DNA from: Rhodospirillales bacterium
GTDB taxonomy: Bacteria; Pseudomonadota; Alphaproteobacteria; Rhodospirillales; Casp-alpha2
Assembly (NCBI GenBank): GCA_028282185.1
Contig: JANQIJ010000307.1
Location: 1 to 10,702, forward strand
DNA: 10,702 nt
Direction of reading: 5' to 3'
The translations under genes were made by a program, and so were the position numbers. Shown here in pieces: positions 1 through 6,666 of the stretch; positions within the stretch are counted from its first letter, which is position 1; each line of letters opens with the position of its first letter. Below the pieces are notes generated by a model. It saw only the letters and a list, made by a program, of their open reading frames with translations, was not told where the DNA came from and made no database searches.

Positions 1-24
1 AAATTTCGATCACGGTCGTCTAAT

Positions 25-40
25 CCCGGCCCCCGCCGGG
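25..40 (+). terminator. Small GC hairpin, possible terminator remnant
   Basis: CCCGGC at 25-30 and GCCGGG at 35-40 form a perfect 6-bp stem around a CCCC loop, directly after an in-frame TAA at 21-23. No T-run follows on either strand, so this does not meet the usual standard for an intrinsic terminator. It may instead be a weak or Rho-assisted end of a gene lying to the left of the window, or chance in GC-rich DNA. Confidence 0.2.
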
Positions 41-154
41 CATTAAGGCGATTTGCGGCCAACGGCCGCATGGAACGACCCCATTCCCACCCCAAAGGCC
101 GCCCGTCCCCCATGGTTTGCTCGGCCCGATCCGCAAATCGCATGGCAGGACAGG

Positions 155-268
155 ATGATTCCCACAAAAACCTATCTGGCAGCCTTGGCCTTGGCCGGGC
201 CGTTGGCGTTTCTGGTGCTCGCCGCCGAAGCGGCATTCGATTTCTGGGGAACGAAGGGCCGTTTCTAG
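155..268 (+). CDS. Possible small single-pass membrane peptide (37 aa)
   Basis: A short open frame begins at ATG 155 with a purine-rich AGGACAGG stretch just before it and ends at TAG 266-268. The peptide starts MIPTKTYLAALALAGP and has one hydrophobic stretch over roughly residues 7-26, followed by a short polar tail ending in KGRF. One lysine before the hydrophobic stretch fits a one-pass membrane peptide or a signal-like sequence. It reads in the same direction as the TPR-like gene and ends about 80 bases before it, so the two could share a transcript. I recognise no family. An open frame this short can arise by chance in GC-rich DNA, and the Shine-Dalgarno spacing is tight, so this is only a candidate. 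Confidence 0.28.
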   Translation: MIPTKTYLAALALAGPLAFLVLAAEAAFDFWGTKGRF

Positions 269-351
269 AGTCGGAATACCTGGCGTCGGGCCCATGCGGG
301 AACTTTCAATGATGACCTTTGCCGTGTATTCTCGCTCAGGGGAAAATACCA

Positions 352-1251
352 ATGGACGCAGGCAAATGGGCAGTTGTGGCCGCGGCGCTGGTGGCGCTGG
401 TAAACCTGGGGCTGACCGGCTGGGGCGCCGCGAATCTTGCCGCATCGAACGAAGTCCTTGAGGAAACGGAAGCGAAGAAAAAACAGATCGAGGATGTGGC
501 CGAAAAGGCGAAGAACCAACTTAAAGGGATCGTACAGACGGCGGAGGCCGCCTATTTCCTGCACAATCTCCAACTAAAGCGGGAACTGCATCAACGCCTG
601 ATCGATATGCCGTCTCTTGAAATGCACGGCCCGAGCAAGGAAAAGGTTATCGCCCAGTTCAAGAACAGCCTGACCGCCCTTGAGACGCTTGAGCGCCATG
701 TCGCGCCGGCGAAGCATTCGGACACCAAGTACTTCATCCGGGGCTTCTTGCATTACAGTGAAGTACACTACCAACTGGCCATCGAATCTCTGCAAAAATA
801 CGACGACGATTCCGCGGAGAAGCATTTGCTCCTGGGCGCCGCCCACGGGCGCCTGGGAAACGTGGTTCAGGCCGGGCATCATTTCAAAAAGTCAGAAGAA
901 AAATCCGGGCGGACAAGGGGCAACACCGTCAAAGCCAAGGCGCTGAATGCGCAAGCGGTGATCAAGGCGAAATCACGACGGTTTGAGGAATCCCTGCGGC
1001 TTTTGGAACGCGCAAGAAAAGCCGATGGGGAACTCTCCATCATCTTCGCCAATATGGCGGCGGTCTACAGCCAAACGCAGGAATTCGAAAAGGCGATCAC
1101 CGCACTTTGCGCATTCCATTTGCGCTCGGAGATCGACCCGGTCTCCTTGGTCGAATCCGATCCTGACAACACGCTCGACCCCTTGAAGGCCTATCTCGGC
1201 GACGGTGACCGATGGAAAGTGCGTCTGGCGGCGCGGTTGCACGCCTGTTGA
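352..1251 (+). CDS. Membrane-anchored TPR-like protein of unknown function
   Basis: This encodes 299 residues. I chose ATG 352 because AGGGGA lies at 338-343, 8 bases upstream; the earlier in-frame TTG at 319 lacks such a site. Residues 5-30 are hydrophobic (WAVVAAALVALVNLGLTGW) and should be a single membrane anchor. A charged, probably coiled-coil stretch follows over residues 34-62. From about 126 to 255 the protein is helical with TPR-like spacing: residues 126-150, 155-185, 193-225 (NAQAVIKAKSRRFEESLRLL) and 228-255 (NMAAVYSQTQEFEKAITAL). The last two look most like true TPR units. TPRs usually hold partner proteins, so a scaffold on one face of the inner membrane is the best inference; the partner is unknown. 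The gene is richer in A and in AAA/GAA codons than its neighbours, which may hint at a different origin. It ends 17 bases from the convergent DUF2927 gene, so the two are not co-transcribed. Confidence 0.8.
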   Translation: MDAGKWAVVAAALVALVNLGLTGWGAANLAASNEVLEETEAKKKQIEDVAEKAKNQLKGIVQTAEAAYFLHNLQLKRELHQRLIDMPSLEMHGPSKEKVIAQFKNSLTALETLERHVAPAKHSDTKYFIRGFLHYSEVHYQLAIESLQKYDDDSAEKHLLLGAAHGRLGNVVQAGHHFKKSEEKSGRTRGNTVKAKALNAQAVIKAKSRRFEESLRLLERARKADGELSIIFANMAAVYSQTQEFEKAITALCAFHLRSEIDPVSLVESDPDNTLDPLKAYLGDGDRWKVRLAARLHAC

Positions 1252-1268
1252 CGCCCCTGGAGAGGGTC

Positions 1269-2096
1269 TCACTTGCCAGGTCGGTTTTCGCGCAGGAACT
1301 TGACGGCGACGCCGAGCGCCGGTTTCGGCGCCATGCCGGGCCGCATGCGCGGATCATAGAGCATCCGCAGCATCCAACGATCTTCCGCCGTCAAATCCAC
1401 ATGCCGGCTGGTATCGGAAAAGATCGAGAATTCGAGGCCCGAAATGTCGTTGACCAAGCCCATGAGCTGGGTGATTTCCTCGACCACGCAGGCGCGCAGC
1501 AGGACCCGGGGATCGACTCTCTTGTCCCCATATTGCACGCGGGTCACCATTTCCGCCGGGACCGCGGCATAGCCGAAGGTCAATTCGCCGGACTTGTTGA
1601 TCCTCAGCCGGCCATGGCACAAGCCAATCTTGACCAAGCGGGCCACGTCCGGCGCCTTGAACGCGCCGTTGGTGCGCTTTTCCACCAGGGCCGGCAGTTC
1701 GGCCTTGGGGGCGAAGAACACCAGCATGTTGATCGGAATCTTGGAAACATTGGCCGGCAGGCGCTTTTCCCGGCGCATGGTTTCGGAAAAAACCAGGCGC
1801 ATGGGGTGGCCCGTGGTTTTGGTCAAATCGTCGACCTGTTTGACCACCAGGTCCTCGAACAGCGGCGGATAGCCCCTGCCGATGATCGCCAGGTTGACCG
1901 GCTTTTTCCATTTGATGATCCGGGGCTTGCGCTTTTCGTGCTCGGCCCCCAGCGCGACGCCGGCGAAGGCCTTCAACAAGGCGCGATTGTCCGCCTCCTC
2001 GGCGTGCAACGCGCCCGCCGGCAGCAGAGCCATCGTCAAGACAAGGAAGCCGGCGAGGAGCGGAACCGCGGCGGGCCGTCGGCGCATTGCAGTCAT
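1269..2096 (-). CDS. Exported DUF2927-family protein
   Basis: This encodes 275 residues from an ATG preceded by AAGGGA at a normal distance. Residues 5-32 are a signal peptide: MRRRP, a hydrophobic core, then AGALHAEE, with cleavage probably near residue 29 or 32. The mature part matches the DUF2927 pattern I know from alphaproteobacteria. CVVEEITQLMGLVND lies at 203-217, SIFSD at 224-228 and LTAEDRWMLRMLYDPRMRPG at 235-254. The EE pair at 206-207 and the LYDPR..PGM block are family hallmarks. Cys160 and Cys203 could form a disulfide in the periplasm. The biochemical function of the family is unknown to me. The EE..Q element recalls protease-like helices but has no HExxH, so I claim no activity. 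It is the last gene of the operon, 50 bases after the third EAL-like paralogue, which suggests a shared cell-envelope role. Confidence 0.85.
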   Translation of the reverse strand: MTAMRRRPAAVPLLAGFLVLTMALLPAGALHAEEADNRALLKAFAGVALGAEHEKRKPRIIKWKKPVNLAIIGRGYPPLFEDLVVKQVDDLTKTTGHPMRLVFSETMRREKRLPANVSKIPINMLVFFAPKAELPALVEKRTNGAFKAPDVARLVKIGLCHGRLRINKSGELTFGYAAVPAEMVTRVQYGDKRVDPRVLLRACVVEEITQLMGLVNDISGLEFSIFSDTSRHVDLTAEDRWMLRMLYDPRMRPGMAPKPALGVAVKFLRENRPGK

Positions 2097-2146
2097 GGCG
2101 TTTCCCTTTGGCGTACCGACCCGAGCGGACGTCGGCTGGCCGGACG

Positions 2147-3334
2147 TCAGGCCGAGGCCTTCTCCAACACATCGTCGATGTGAAAGCCCTGGAACATGGT
2201 GATGCCGCAGCCGTGACCGGTCTTGATCGCGATCTCGTCATCGACTCGCGCCAGGACCATCACCGTGCCGCGCTGTTGCAGGTTCTGGATCGCTGCCTTG
2301 CGCTCCGGCAGGACCGTTTCCGACCCGGGGCGCCAGAAGATTTTCGCCAGCTTGGCCGACAGCAATGGCAGGTCGATGACACCCAGCGTTTCGGGGATGA
2401 TCGCGTCGATGGCGATCGTCCCGCCCTTGCCGTTGATCAATTCGGCGGCGGTTTGGAACTGGTCCCAGTTCTGCAGGATATTCTCGGCGCGAAACTCCAA
2501 CATCAAGTTGGCCAGCGCCTTGTCACCGCGTTCCAACAGGTTCTGGAATGAATGGGTGAACACGGTCTCCACGTTAAGGTTCAACGACGCCTTGGCGCGG
2601 GTCGGGTTCACTTCGTCGAAACATTCGATCAACATCTGATCGAGGGTCCGGGTCAGATGTTGGAACACCAGGCCGGCGCCGCGGAAATCCACATTGGTCA
2701 GGATGTGCTGACGGATCATCTCGACGGAAATGAAGTATTCGGCCATCACCGGCATGGCGCCCTTGCCGGGCGTGATCAGGGCGGTGCGCTGCGAGCGGAT
2801 GAAGTTTTCGGAGAAGGCCTTCTTGCCCATCTTGCGCATGCCGTCGCGCACCACCTGGATGTCGCTTTCACGCAGCGGCCGCGTCTCTCCCGAACCGACG
2901 CCGGCTTCCTTGGCCCGGTCGTCGAAAGTTTCCAGGAACTTGATCGCGTTCTGCAGGCGCCCTTGCAGATTGATGATCCGAAGCATCCGCGATTGGTCGA
3001 TTTGACTGAAATACTGCGGGAAATTCTGCTGAATGACGCGGATCAGGTCGACCTTGAGCTCCGACGTCCACTCCATCTGATTGAACTCGCTGAGTTTCAT
3101 CAGCAAGGCGGTGTCCGTGTTGGTCAGGCGGTAAATCTCCGCGCCGCGGCGTTCGTGCGAGCGCTGATAGGCTTCGTCCGTCTTGCTGCGCAGATTCTGG
3201 TCTTCTTCCTCGGTCATGCCAAGGGTCGCGAAGCTGACCAGAATCAGATGGTTGGGCTCTTCTGTCCCGCCTTGCCAGTTCTTCAGCCGCGTCAACAGCT
3301 TGAGATGTTCGCCGCCGGAGCCAAGTTCAGACAT
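2147..3334 (-). CDS. Degenerate EAL-like protein, paralogue C
   Basis: This 395-residue protein is the third of three tandem paralogues and resembles the first (5860-4643) more than the second. The C-terminal part, from about residue 197, follows the order of an EAL domain. SLNLNVETV carries N252 in the place of the catalytic Asn, LMLEFRAEN carries E280, and TIAID carries D310. AKLAKIFW carries K331, and GITMFQGFHID carries Q382. The second metal-binding Asp of DDFG is A311, and the Glu of AEGVE is R363. The EAL signature itself is not recognisable (RQHIL). Phosphodiesterase activity is therefore unlikely; ligand binding or protein binding is possible. The N-terminal block around residues 29-85 (NHLILVSFATLG, IYRLTNTDTALLMKL) could be a reduced GGDEF-like fold with its signature lost. 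No signal peptide or membrane segment is seen, so it is cytoplasmic. The start ATG follows a weak GGA-containing site and a 117-base spacer after paralogue B. Confidence 0.8.
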   Translation of the reverse strand: MSELGSGGEHLKLLTRLKNWQGGTEEPNHLILVSFATLGMTEEEDQNLRSKTDEAYQRSHERRGAEIYRLTNTDTALLMKLSEFNQMEWTSELKVDLIRVIQQNFPQYFSQIDQSRMLRIINLQGRLQNAIKFLETFDDRAKEAGVGSGETRPLRESDIQVVRDGMRKMGKKAFSENFIRSQRTALITPGKGAMPVMAEYFISVEMIRQHILTNVDFRGAGLVFQHLTRTLDQMLIECFDEVNPTRAKASLNLNVETVFTHSFQNLLERGDKALANLMLEFRAENILQNWDQFQTAAELINGKGGTIAIDAIIPETLGVIDLPLLSAKLAKIFWRPGSETVLPERKAAIQNLQQRGTVMVLARVDDEIAIKTGHGCGITMFQGFHIDDVLEKASA

Positions 3335-3428
3335 TCGTTATCCAAATCGTCAGGTCTTTTTGATCGTTCACCCGGTATTTGGGCATACCACGGTAGACGG
3401 GGCAAGGACATTGCGCGCACTGTCACGC

Positions 3429-3452
3429 GGCCTATGCCAGACCGCCTAGGCC
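3429..3452 (-). other. Inverted repeat just after paralogue B stop
   Basis: GGCCTA at 3429-3434 and TAGGCC at 3447-3452 form a perfect 6-bp inverted repeat with a 12-base loop, touching the TAG stop of paralogue B at 3454-3452. No T-run follows in the direction of transcription, so it is not an ordinary terminator. In the transcript it could protect a 3' end or lower expression of the downstream paralogue. A 6-bp repeat may also be chance in GC-rich DNA. Confidence 0.22.
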
Positions 3453-4639
3453 TATAACAGCAGTTCATCCACGTGGAAGCCCTGAAACGCAGAGATCCCC
3501 ATTTCCCGCCCGACCCGAATGCCGAGCTTCGATTCGACCCGGCAGAGCACGACAATGCAGCCCTTTTCCTGGGCCTGGCGGATCGCGGCGCGATTGCGGG
3601 CAAGATCCTCGGCCCCGGAAGCCCGCCAAATGATCTTGGCGATATTGACGCCGAACCCCGACAGGTTAAGCAGTCCGAGGACCGCCGGATCGATGATATC
3701 GAGAGCGACATTGCCGCCCAAATCGCGGATCGTCTTGCTTGCCGCGTGAAATTTACGCAAATCCTGCAGGACATTGGCCAGTTTGAATTCGACGATCACG
3801 TTGTTCAACCTGGCCGCGCCGTTGCCCGCCAGGAAGGTTTGGAACGCGTTACTGGTAACGGATTCCAGGTTCAGGTTGATGGCGCATTTCGCGCCTTCCG
3901 GATTGAAGAGCTTGGCGCTGGCGAGCACCAGGGAATCCAGCGTTTGCGACAACAGCGTGAACATCGGGTCCGATTCACGGATTTCCGCACCCTGCAGCGC
4001 GTCACTGCGCAGCAGGTCCATGCGCACATAAAATTCCTTGGCGAAAGCCTGCGGCGGGTTGTCGCCGGAGATCAAGGCGATGGGCTGCCCGGCGATGTAA
4101 GTCTCGGCGAAGGCCTTGTCGCCGGTCTTGGCATGAAACGAACGGACGGTCTGGATGTCCTGAAACCCGAGCGAACGGCTACCGTCGGCACTGGCCATCA
4201 CGCCCTGCTCCTTGGCCCGGTCCTCGAACGCCTCAAGGAATTTGACGGCGCCCATCATCTGGGTCGTCAGGTCGATGCTGCGAACCAGCTTGCTCTGATC
4301 CACGCCGGCCATCTTTTCCGGAAACTCTTCCTGCAGAAGCTTGAACAAGTTCATCTTCAGTTCCTGGGGAACTTCCATCTTGTTCATTTCGCTGAGGCTG
4401 ACCAGAAGGGCGCTGCTCGACGGCGACAGCTGATAGGCCTCGCCGCCCCGGACCCGGGCGATCCGGGTATGGGTTTGGGCGATCTCGTCTTGCAGATATT
4501 CGTCGTCTTCGGGCAGGCCGAGGTCACCCAGGTCGATCAGCAACAGGGTATTCAGGTCCGTCTTCTTGGAGCCCCAGGCGCGCAGCTTCTTCAACAGGTC
4601 GGCCGCGTCGCCGGCCATTCCTGACCCCCCGAACGCCAT
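3452..4639 (-). CDS. Degenerate EAL-like protein, paralogue B
   Basis: This 395-residue protein is the middle and most divergent of the three paralogues. Its EAL-like half runs from about residue 200 to the end. AINLNLESV carries N255, VIVEF carries E284, and VALDIID carries D314 with I315 where the second catalytic Asp should be. NIAKIIW carries K335, VVLCRVES carries R367 in place of the AEGVE Glu, and GISAFQGFHVD carries Q386. Two metal-binding positions are thus gone, and the expected EAL tripeptide is absent. The N-terminal block (TLLLIDLGDLGL, AYQLSPSSSALLVSL) matches the positions of the GGDEF-like block in the other two, but its signature has become SPSSS. It starts 3 bases after the stop of paralogue A, and its AAGGG site overlaps the end of that gene, so translation is probably coupled. 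A second ATG eight codons in, behind a GGTCAGGA stretch, is an alternative start. It is predicted to be cytoplasmic. Confidence 0.78.
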   Translation of the reverse strand: MAFGGSGMAGDAADLLKKLRAWGSKKTDLNTLLLIDLGDLGLPEDDEYLQDEIAQTHTRIARVRGGEAYQLSPSSSALLVSLSEMNKMEVPQELKMNLFKLLQEEFPEKMAGVDQSKLVRSIDLTTQMMGAVKFLEAFEDRAKEQGVMASADGSRSLGFQDIQTVRSFHAKTGDKAFAETYIAGQPIALISGDNPPQAFAKEFYVRMDLLRSDALQGAEIRESDPMFTLLSQTLDSLVLASAKLFNPEGAKCAINLNLESVTSNAFQTFLAGNGAARLNNVIVEFKLANVLQDLRKFHAASKTIRDLGGNVALDIIDPAVLGLLNLSGFGVNIAKIIWRASGAEDLARNRAAIRQAQEKGCIVVLCRVESKLGIRVGREMGISAFQGFHVDELLL

Positions 4640-4642
4640 TGT

Positions 4643-5860
4643 CTAGCCCTTCTGACCGCCGTTCAAAAGGCCATCGACGTGATAGCCCTGAAACAGGGAA
4701 ATGCCCAGCTTGTGCCCCAGGTCCACGGCCTGCTGATCATCGACATGGGCCATGACCATCACCGTGCCGCCGTCCTGCATGGCGCGAATGTCCTTTTCTG
4801 CCTGCATCACAACCTCTTCGGCGTCGGCGTTCCACATGATCTTCGCCATCTTCACGTTGAGGCGATGCAGGTTGACGATCCCCAGGGTTTCCGGCTGCAC
4901 GTTGTCGATGGCGACGGTGCCGCCCCTTTTCTGAATCAGGTCGCAAGCTGTTTGGAACTGACCGAAGTGCTGAAGCATGTTTTCCTGGCGAAATTCGATG
5001 ATCACGCCGGTCAGGCCGGCATCGCCGCCTTCGCGCAGGAAATGCTCGAACGCGTTGGTGAACACCGTTTCAACGTTCATGTTGAGCGAGGTTTTCGTCC
5101 GGCCGCCGGTGACCGCACCCAGGCAATACAACAACGCCTGATCGAAGGTCAGGGTCAATTGGTTGAAGACGTTGCCGGTGCCGCGGATATCGACGCCGCG
5201 CAGGACGCTCTCCTTCAACAGGTTGACGCCGACGAAATACTCCGTCATCGCCGACTTGGCCGGCTGCCCCGGCTTGATCATCGCCGCTGTCTGGGACTGA
5301 ATATAGCGCTTGCCGAACTCCTTGGGTCCCAGCTTGCGCAGAGCATCGCGCAGCCTTTGGATGTCCTGCATGTTCAGCGGACGGTCGGTGCCGCCGTCGG
5401 TACCGGTTTCCTTGCTGCGATCGCCGTAGGCCTCGAGAAACCGCTTGGCCGTATCCAGCTTGTATTTCAGATCGATGGGGCGGATCAGGCGGGTTTGGTC
5501 GACCTCGGAAAAATGCTCGGGCAAAAGGTTCTGGATCACCCGCATGACGTCGACCTTCAGGTCCATCATGGTTTCCATGCGGTTGAATTCGGCCATCTTG
5601 ACCATGACCGCGGTATCCAGGCCGCTCAGTCGAAAGACGCTGCCGGCGCGGCTCCTTGCGAAATTGACGAAAACGTCTTCCAGCGCGAACTGCACCTTGT
5701 CCCGCTGCTCGCCGCCGCCAAGCGTGGTGAAGGAGACAAGCAATAGATGGTTGGCTTCGGAATCGTCGGGCGCCCAATGGTTCAAAGTTTCCATCAGCGC
5801 ATGGATATCACCGACGTCGTCGTGCGAGTCTTGCGCCGCTTGGGCATTCGCGTCGTTCAC
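4643..5860 (-). CDS. Degenerate EAL-like protein, paralogue A
   Basis: This 405-residue protein is the first gene of the operon. It starts with GTG at 5860; a strong GGAGGAG lies just upstream and no earlier ATG fits. After a hydrophilic N-terminus of about 35 residues comes a block (NHLLLVSFTTLGGG, VFRLSGLDTAVMVKM) reminiscent of a shortened GGDEF domain, with SGLDT in the GGDEF position. A helical linker follows over about 110-200. The EAL-like half then shows SLNMNVETV (N260), VIIEFRQEN (E289), VAIDN (D319, N320), KMAKIMW (K340), VMVMAHVDD (H372) and GISLFQGYHVD (Q391). The spacing from N260 to F271 equals that of canonical EAL domains. The second Asp and the AEGVE Glu are lost. An ESVL at 217-220 resembles EAL, but it is about 15 residues too close to N260 and is not kept in the paralogues. 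A non-catalytic c-di-GMP-binding or protein-binding role is the best inference. Confidence 0.8.
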   Translation of the reverse strand: MNDANAQAAQDSHDDVGDIHALMETLNHWAPDDSEANHLLLVSFTTLGGGEQRDKVQFALEDVFVNFARSRAGSVFRLSGLDTAVMVKMAEFNRMETMMDLKVDVMRVIQNLLPEHFSEVDQTRLIRPIDLKYKLDTAKRFLEAYGDRSKETGTDGGTDRPLNMQDIQRLRDALRKLGPKEFGKRYIQSQTAAMIKPGQPAKSAMTEYFVGVNLLKESVLRGVDIRGTGNVFNQLTLTFDQALLYCLGAVTGGRTKTSLNMNVETVFTNAFEHFLREGGDAGLTGVIIEFRQENMLQHFGQFQTACDLIQKRGGTVAIDNVQPETLGIVNLHRLNVKMAKIMWNADAEEVVMQAEKDIRAMQDGGTVMVMAHVDDQQAVDLGHKLGISLFQGYHVDGLLNGGQKG

Positions 5861-5913
5861 TGCTCTCCTCCGTCGCAGCCGCCGTCAGGGCATTCGGACA
5901 TTCGGCGCCGCGC

Positions 5914-5942
5914 AGTATAACCCTAAAGAAAAATCCGTTTCC
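5914..5942 (-). promoter_or_regulatory. Candidate promoter of the EAL-like operon
   Basis: On the minus strand a TATACT (5919-5914) matches the sigma-70 -10 box at five of six positions. At a 17-base spacing upstream lies GGAAAC (5942-5937), a poor sigma-70 -35 but similar to the GGAAC of ECF-type promoters. Transcription would begin near 5907 and leave a leader of about 47 bases with the GGAGGAG site. The position, in a 160-base gap between dtd and the operon, is what one would expect. The sigma class cannot be decided from sequence alone. Confidence 0.4.
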
Positions 5943-6020
5943 ACCAAGCCATTGGTCAAGGGGCGGCGACCGATTTGAACGATCTGTCCGATCCGCCCGC
6001 CTGGCCGCAAGACGATCCAT

Positions 6021-6476
6021 TCAATCGCTTTGCATCCAAAGCGTAAAGGGGCCGTCGTTGACCAGATGGATGCGCATATGGGAACGGAATTTCCCGGTCT
6101 GCACGGCAACACCTTCGGCCCGCAGATTGTCGACAAGTTTCATGTACAGGCGCTCCGCCGTTTCCGGATCGGCGGCGCCGGAGAACCCCGGCCGGTTGCC
6201 TTTCTTCCAATCGGCGGCCAGGGTGAACTGGCTGACCACCAGGGCTTCGCCGGCAACGTCCCGAATCGACAGATTGGTCTTGCCCCGATCATCCTCGAAC
6301 ACCCGCAGGTTGGCGATCTTCCGCGCGAAATAAGCGGCGGCGTCTTCCCCGTCCTGCTTTTCCGTACAGACCAGGACAACCAATCCGCGGCCGATGGCGG
6401 CAAGATCTTCCGCCGCCCCGCCGTCACCGACCAATCCAACCCGGGCTTCCGTCACCCGCTGGAGCAATGCCCGCAT
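6021..6476 (-). CDS. dtd: D-aminoacyl-tRNA deacylase
   Basis: This 151-residue enzyme hydrolyses D-amino acids (and glycine mischarged on tRNA-Ala) from tRNA in the cytoplasm, a proofreading step of translation. The start is fixed by a perfect AAGGAGG seven bases before ATG 6476. The frame is open further upstream, but no comparable site exists there and the family begins with MRALLQRV. Hallmarks are ARKIANLRVFEDD at 51-63, SQFTLAAD at 82-89 (active-site motif) and NDGPFTL at 140-146. The last carries the Gly-cisPro pair that reaches into the partner subunit and excludes L-amino acids. The usual NxGPVT has Phe instead of Val here, a mild variant. It is divergent from the transaldolase gene. 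A 160-base gap with its own candidate promoter separates it from the EAL-like operon, so it is probably not part of that unit. Confidence 0.97.
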   Translation of the reverse strand: MRALLQRVTEARVGLVGDGGAAEDLAAIGRGLVVLVCTEKQDGEDAAAYFARKIANLRVFEDDRGKTNLSIRDVAGEALVVSQFTLAADWKKGNRPGFSGAADPETAERLYMKLVDNLRAEGVAVQTGKFRSHMRIHLVNDGPFTLWMQSD

Positions 6477-6666
6477 TCCGTCGCCTCCTTGCCGTCGCCG
6501 CCTTCTCGTTGCCACCCTCCGATGAAACCATATCAAGCGGCGAATTCCACCTGTTTGTACGAGGTTGCGAACGGTCAAATACGCGCGTCGGCTCAGGATG
6601 GTTGATCTGCCCCGGCGGGACGGTAAAGTGTCGGGCCCGTCCAATGCCCGCGAGGAGAGGGAAGCC

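Larger units (their letters stand above)
1..351. other. Leader region without a confident gene
   Basis: This stretch before the TPR-like gene holds no confidently assignable gene. Frame 3 of the + strand is open from the window edge to a TAA at 21-23, encoding only a few residues (ISITVV), so an upstream gene could end there. A GC hairpin follows at 25-40, and a possible 37-residue membrane peptide lies at 155-268. The remaining bases show no clear promoter, repeat or RNA gene. A TATTCT at 327-332 lies too close to the start codon at 352 to leave room for a normal leader. Confidence 0.5.

Noticed and set aside
217..220. EAL-like tetrapeptide ESVL in paralogue A (protein residues 217-220)
   Set aside because: It lies about 15 residues too close to the conserved Asn and is not kept in paralogues B and C, so it is probably not the catalytic EAL motif. 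The coordinates given are residue numbers, not bases.
1212..2183. + strand open frame opposite the DUF2927 gene (323 codons)
   Set aside because: It overlaps the end of the TPR-like gene and lies antisense to a gene with a signal peptide and family motifs.
3473..4624. Long + strand open frame opposite paralogue B (383 codons)
   Set aside because: It mirrors the minus-strand gene, whose protein has clear paralogues on both sides. The + translation is low in complexity (His, Gln, Gly, Arg) and has no family features.
4679..5746. Long + strand open frame opposite paralogue A (355 codons)
   Set aside because: It is an antisense shadow caused by GC-rich third codon positions; the opposite strand has a strong ribosome site and conserved motifs.
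6565..6578. FNR-like box TTGCG-N4-GTCAA in the dtd-tal gap
   Set aside because: Only seven of ten conserved positions match TTGAT-N4-ATCAA, and the nearby regulator is CRP-like rather than FNR-like, so chance is the simpler explanation.
6555..6583. TTGTAC / AATACG as a tal promoter
   Set aside because: The -10 match is poor. It is mentioned under the gene but not listed as a feature.
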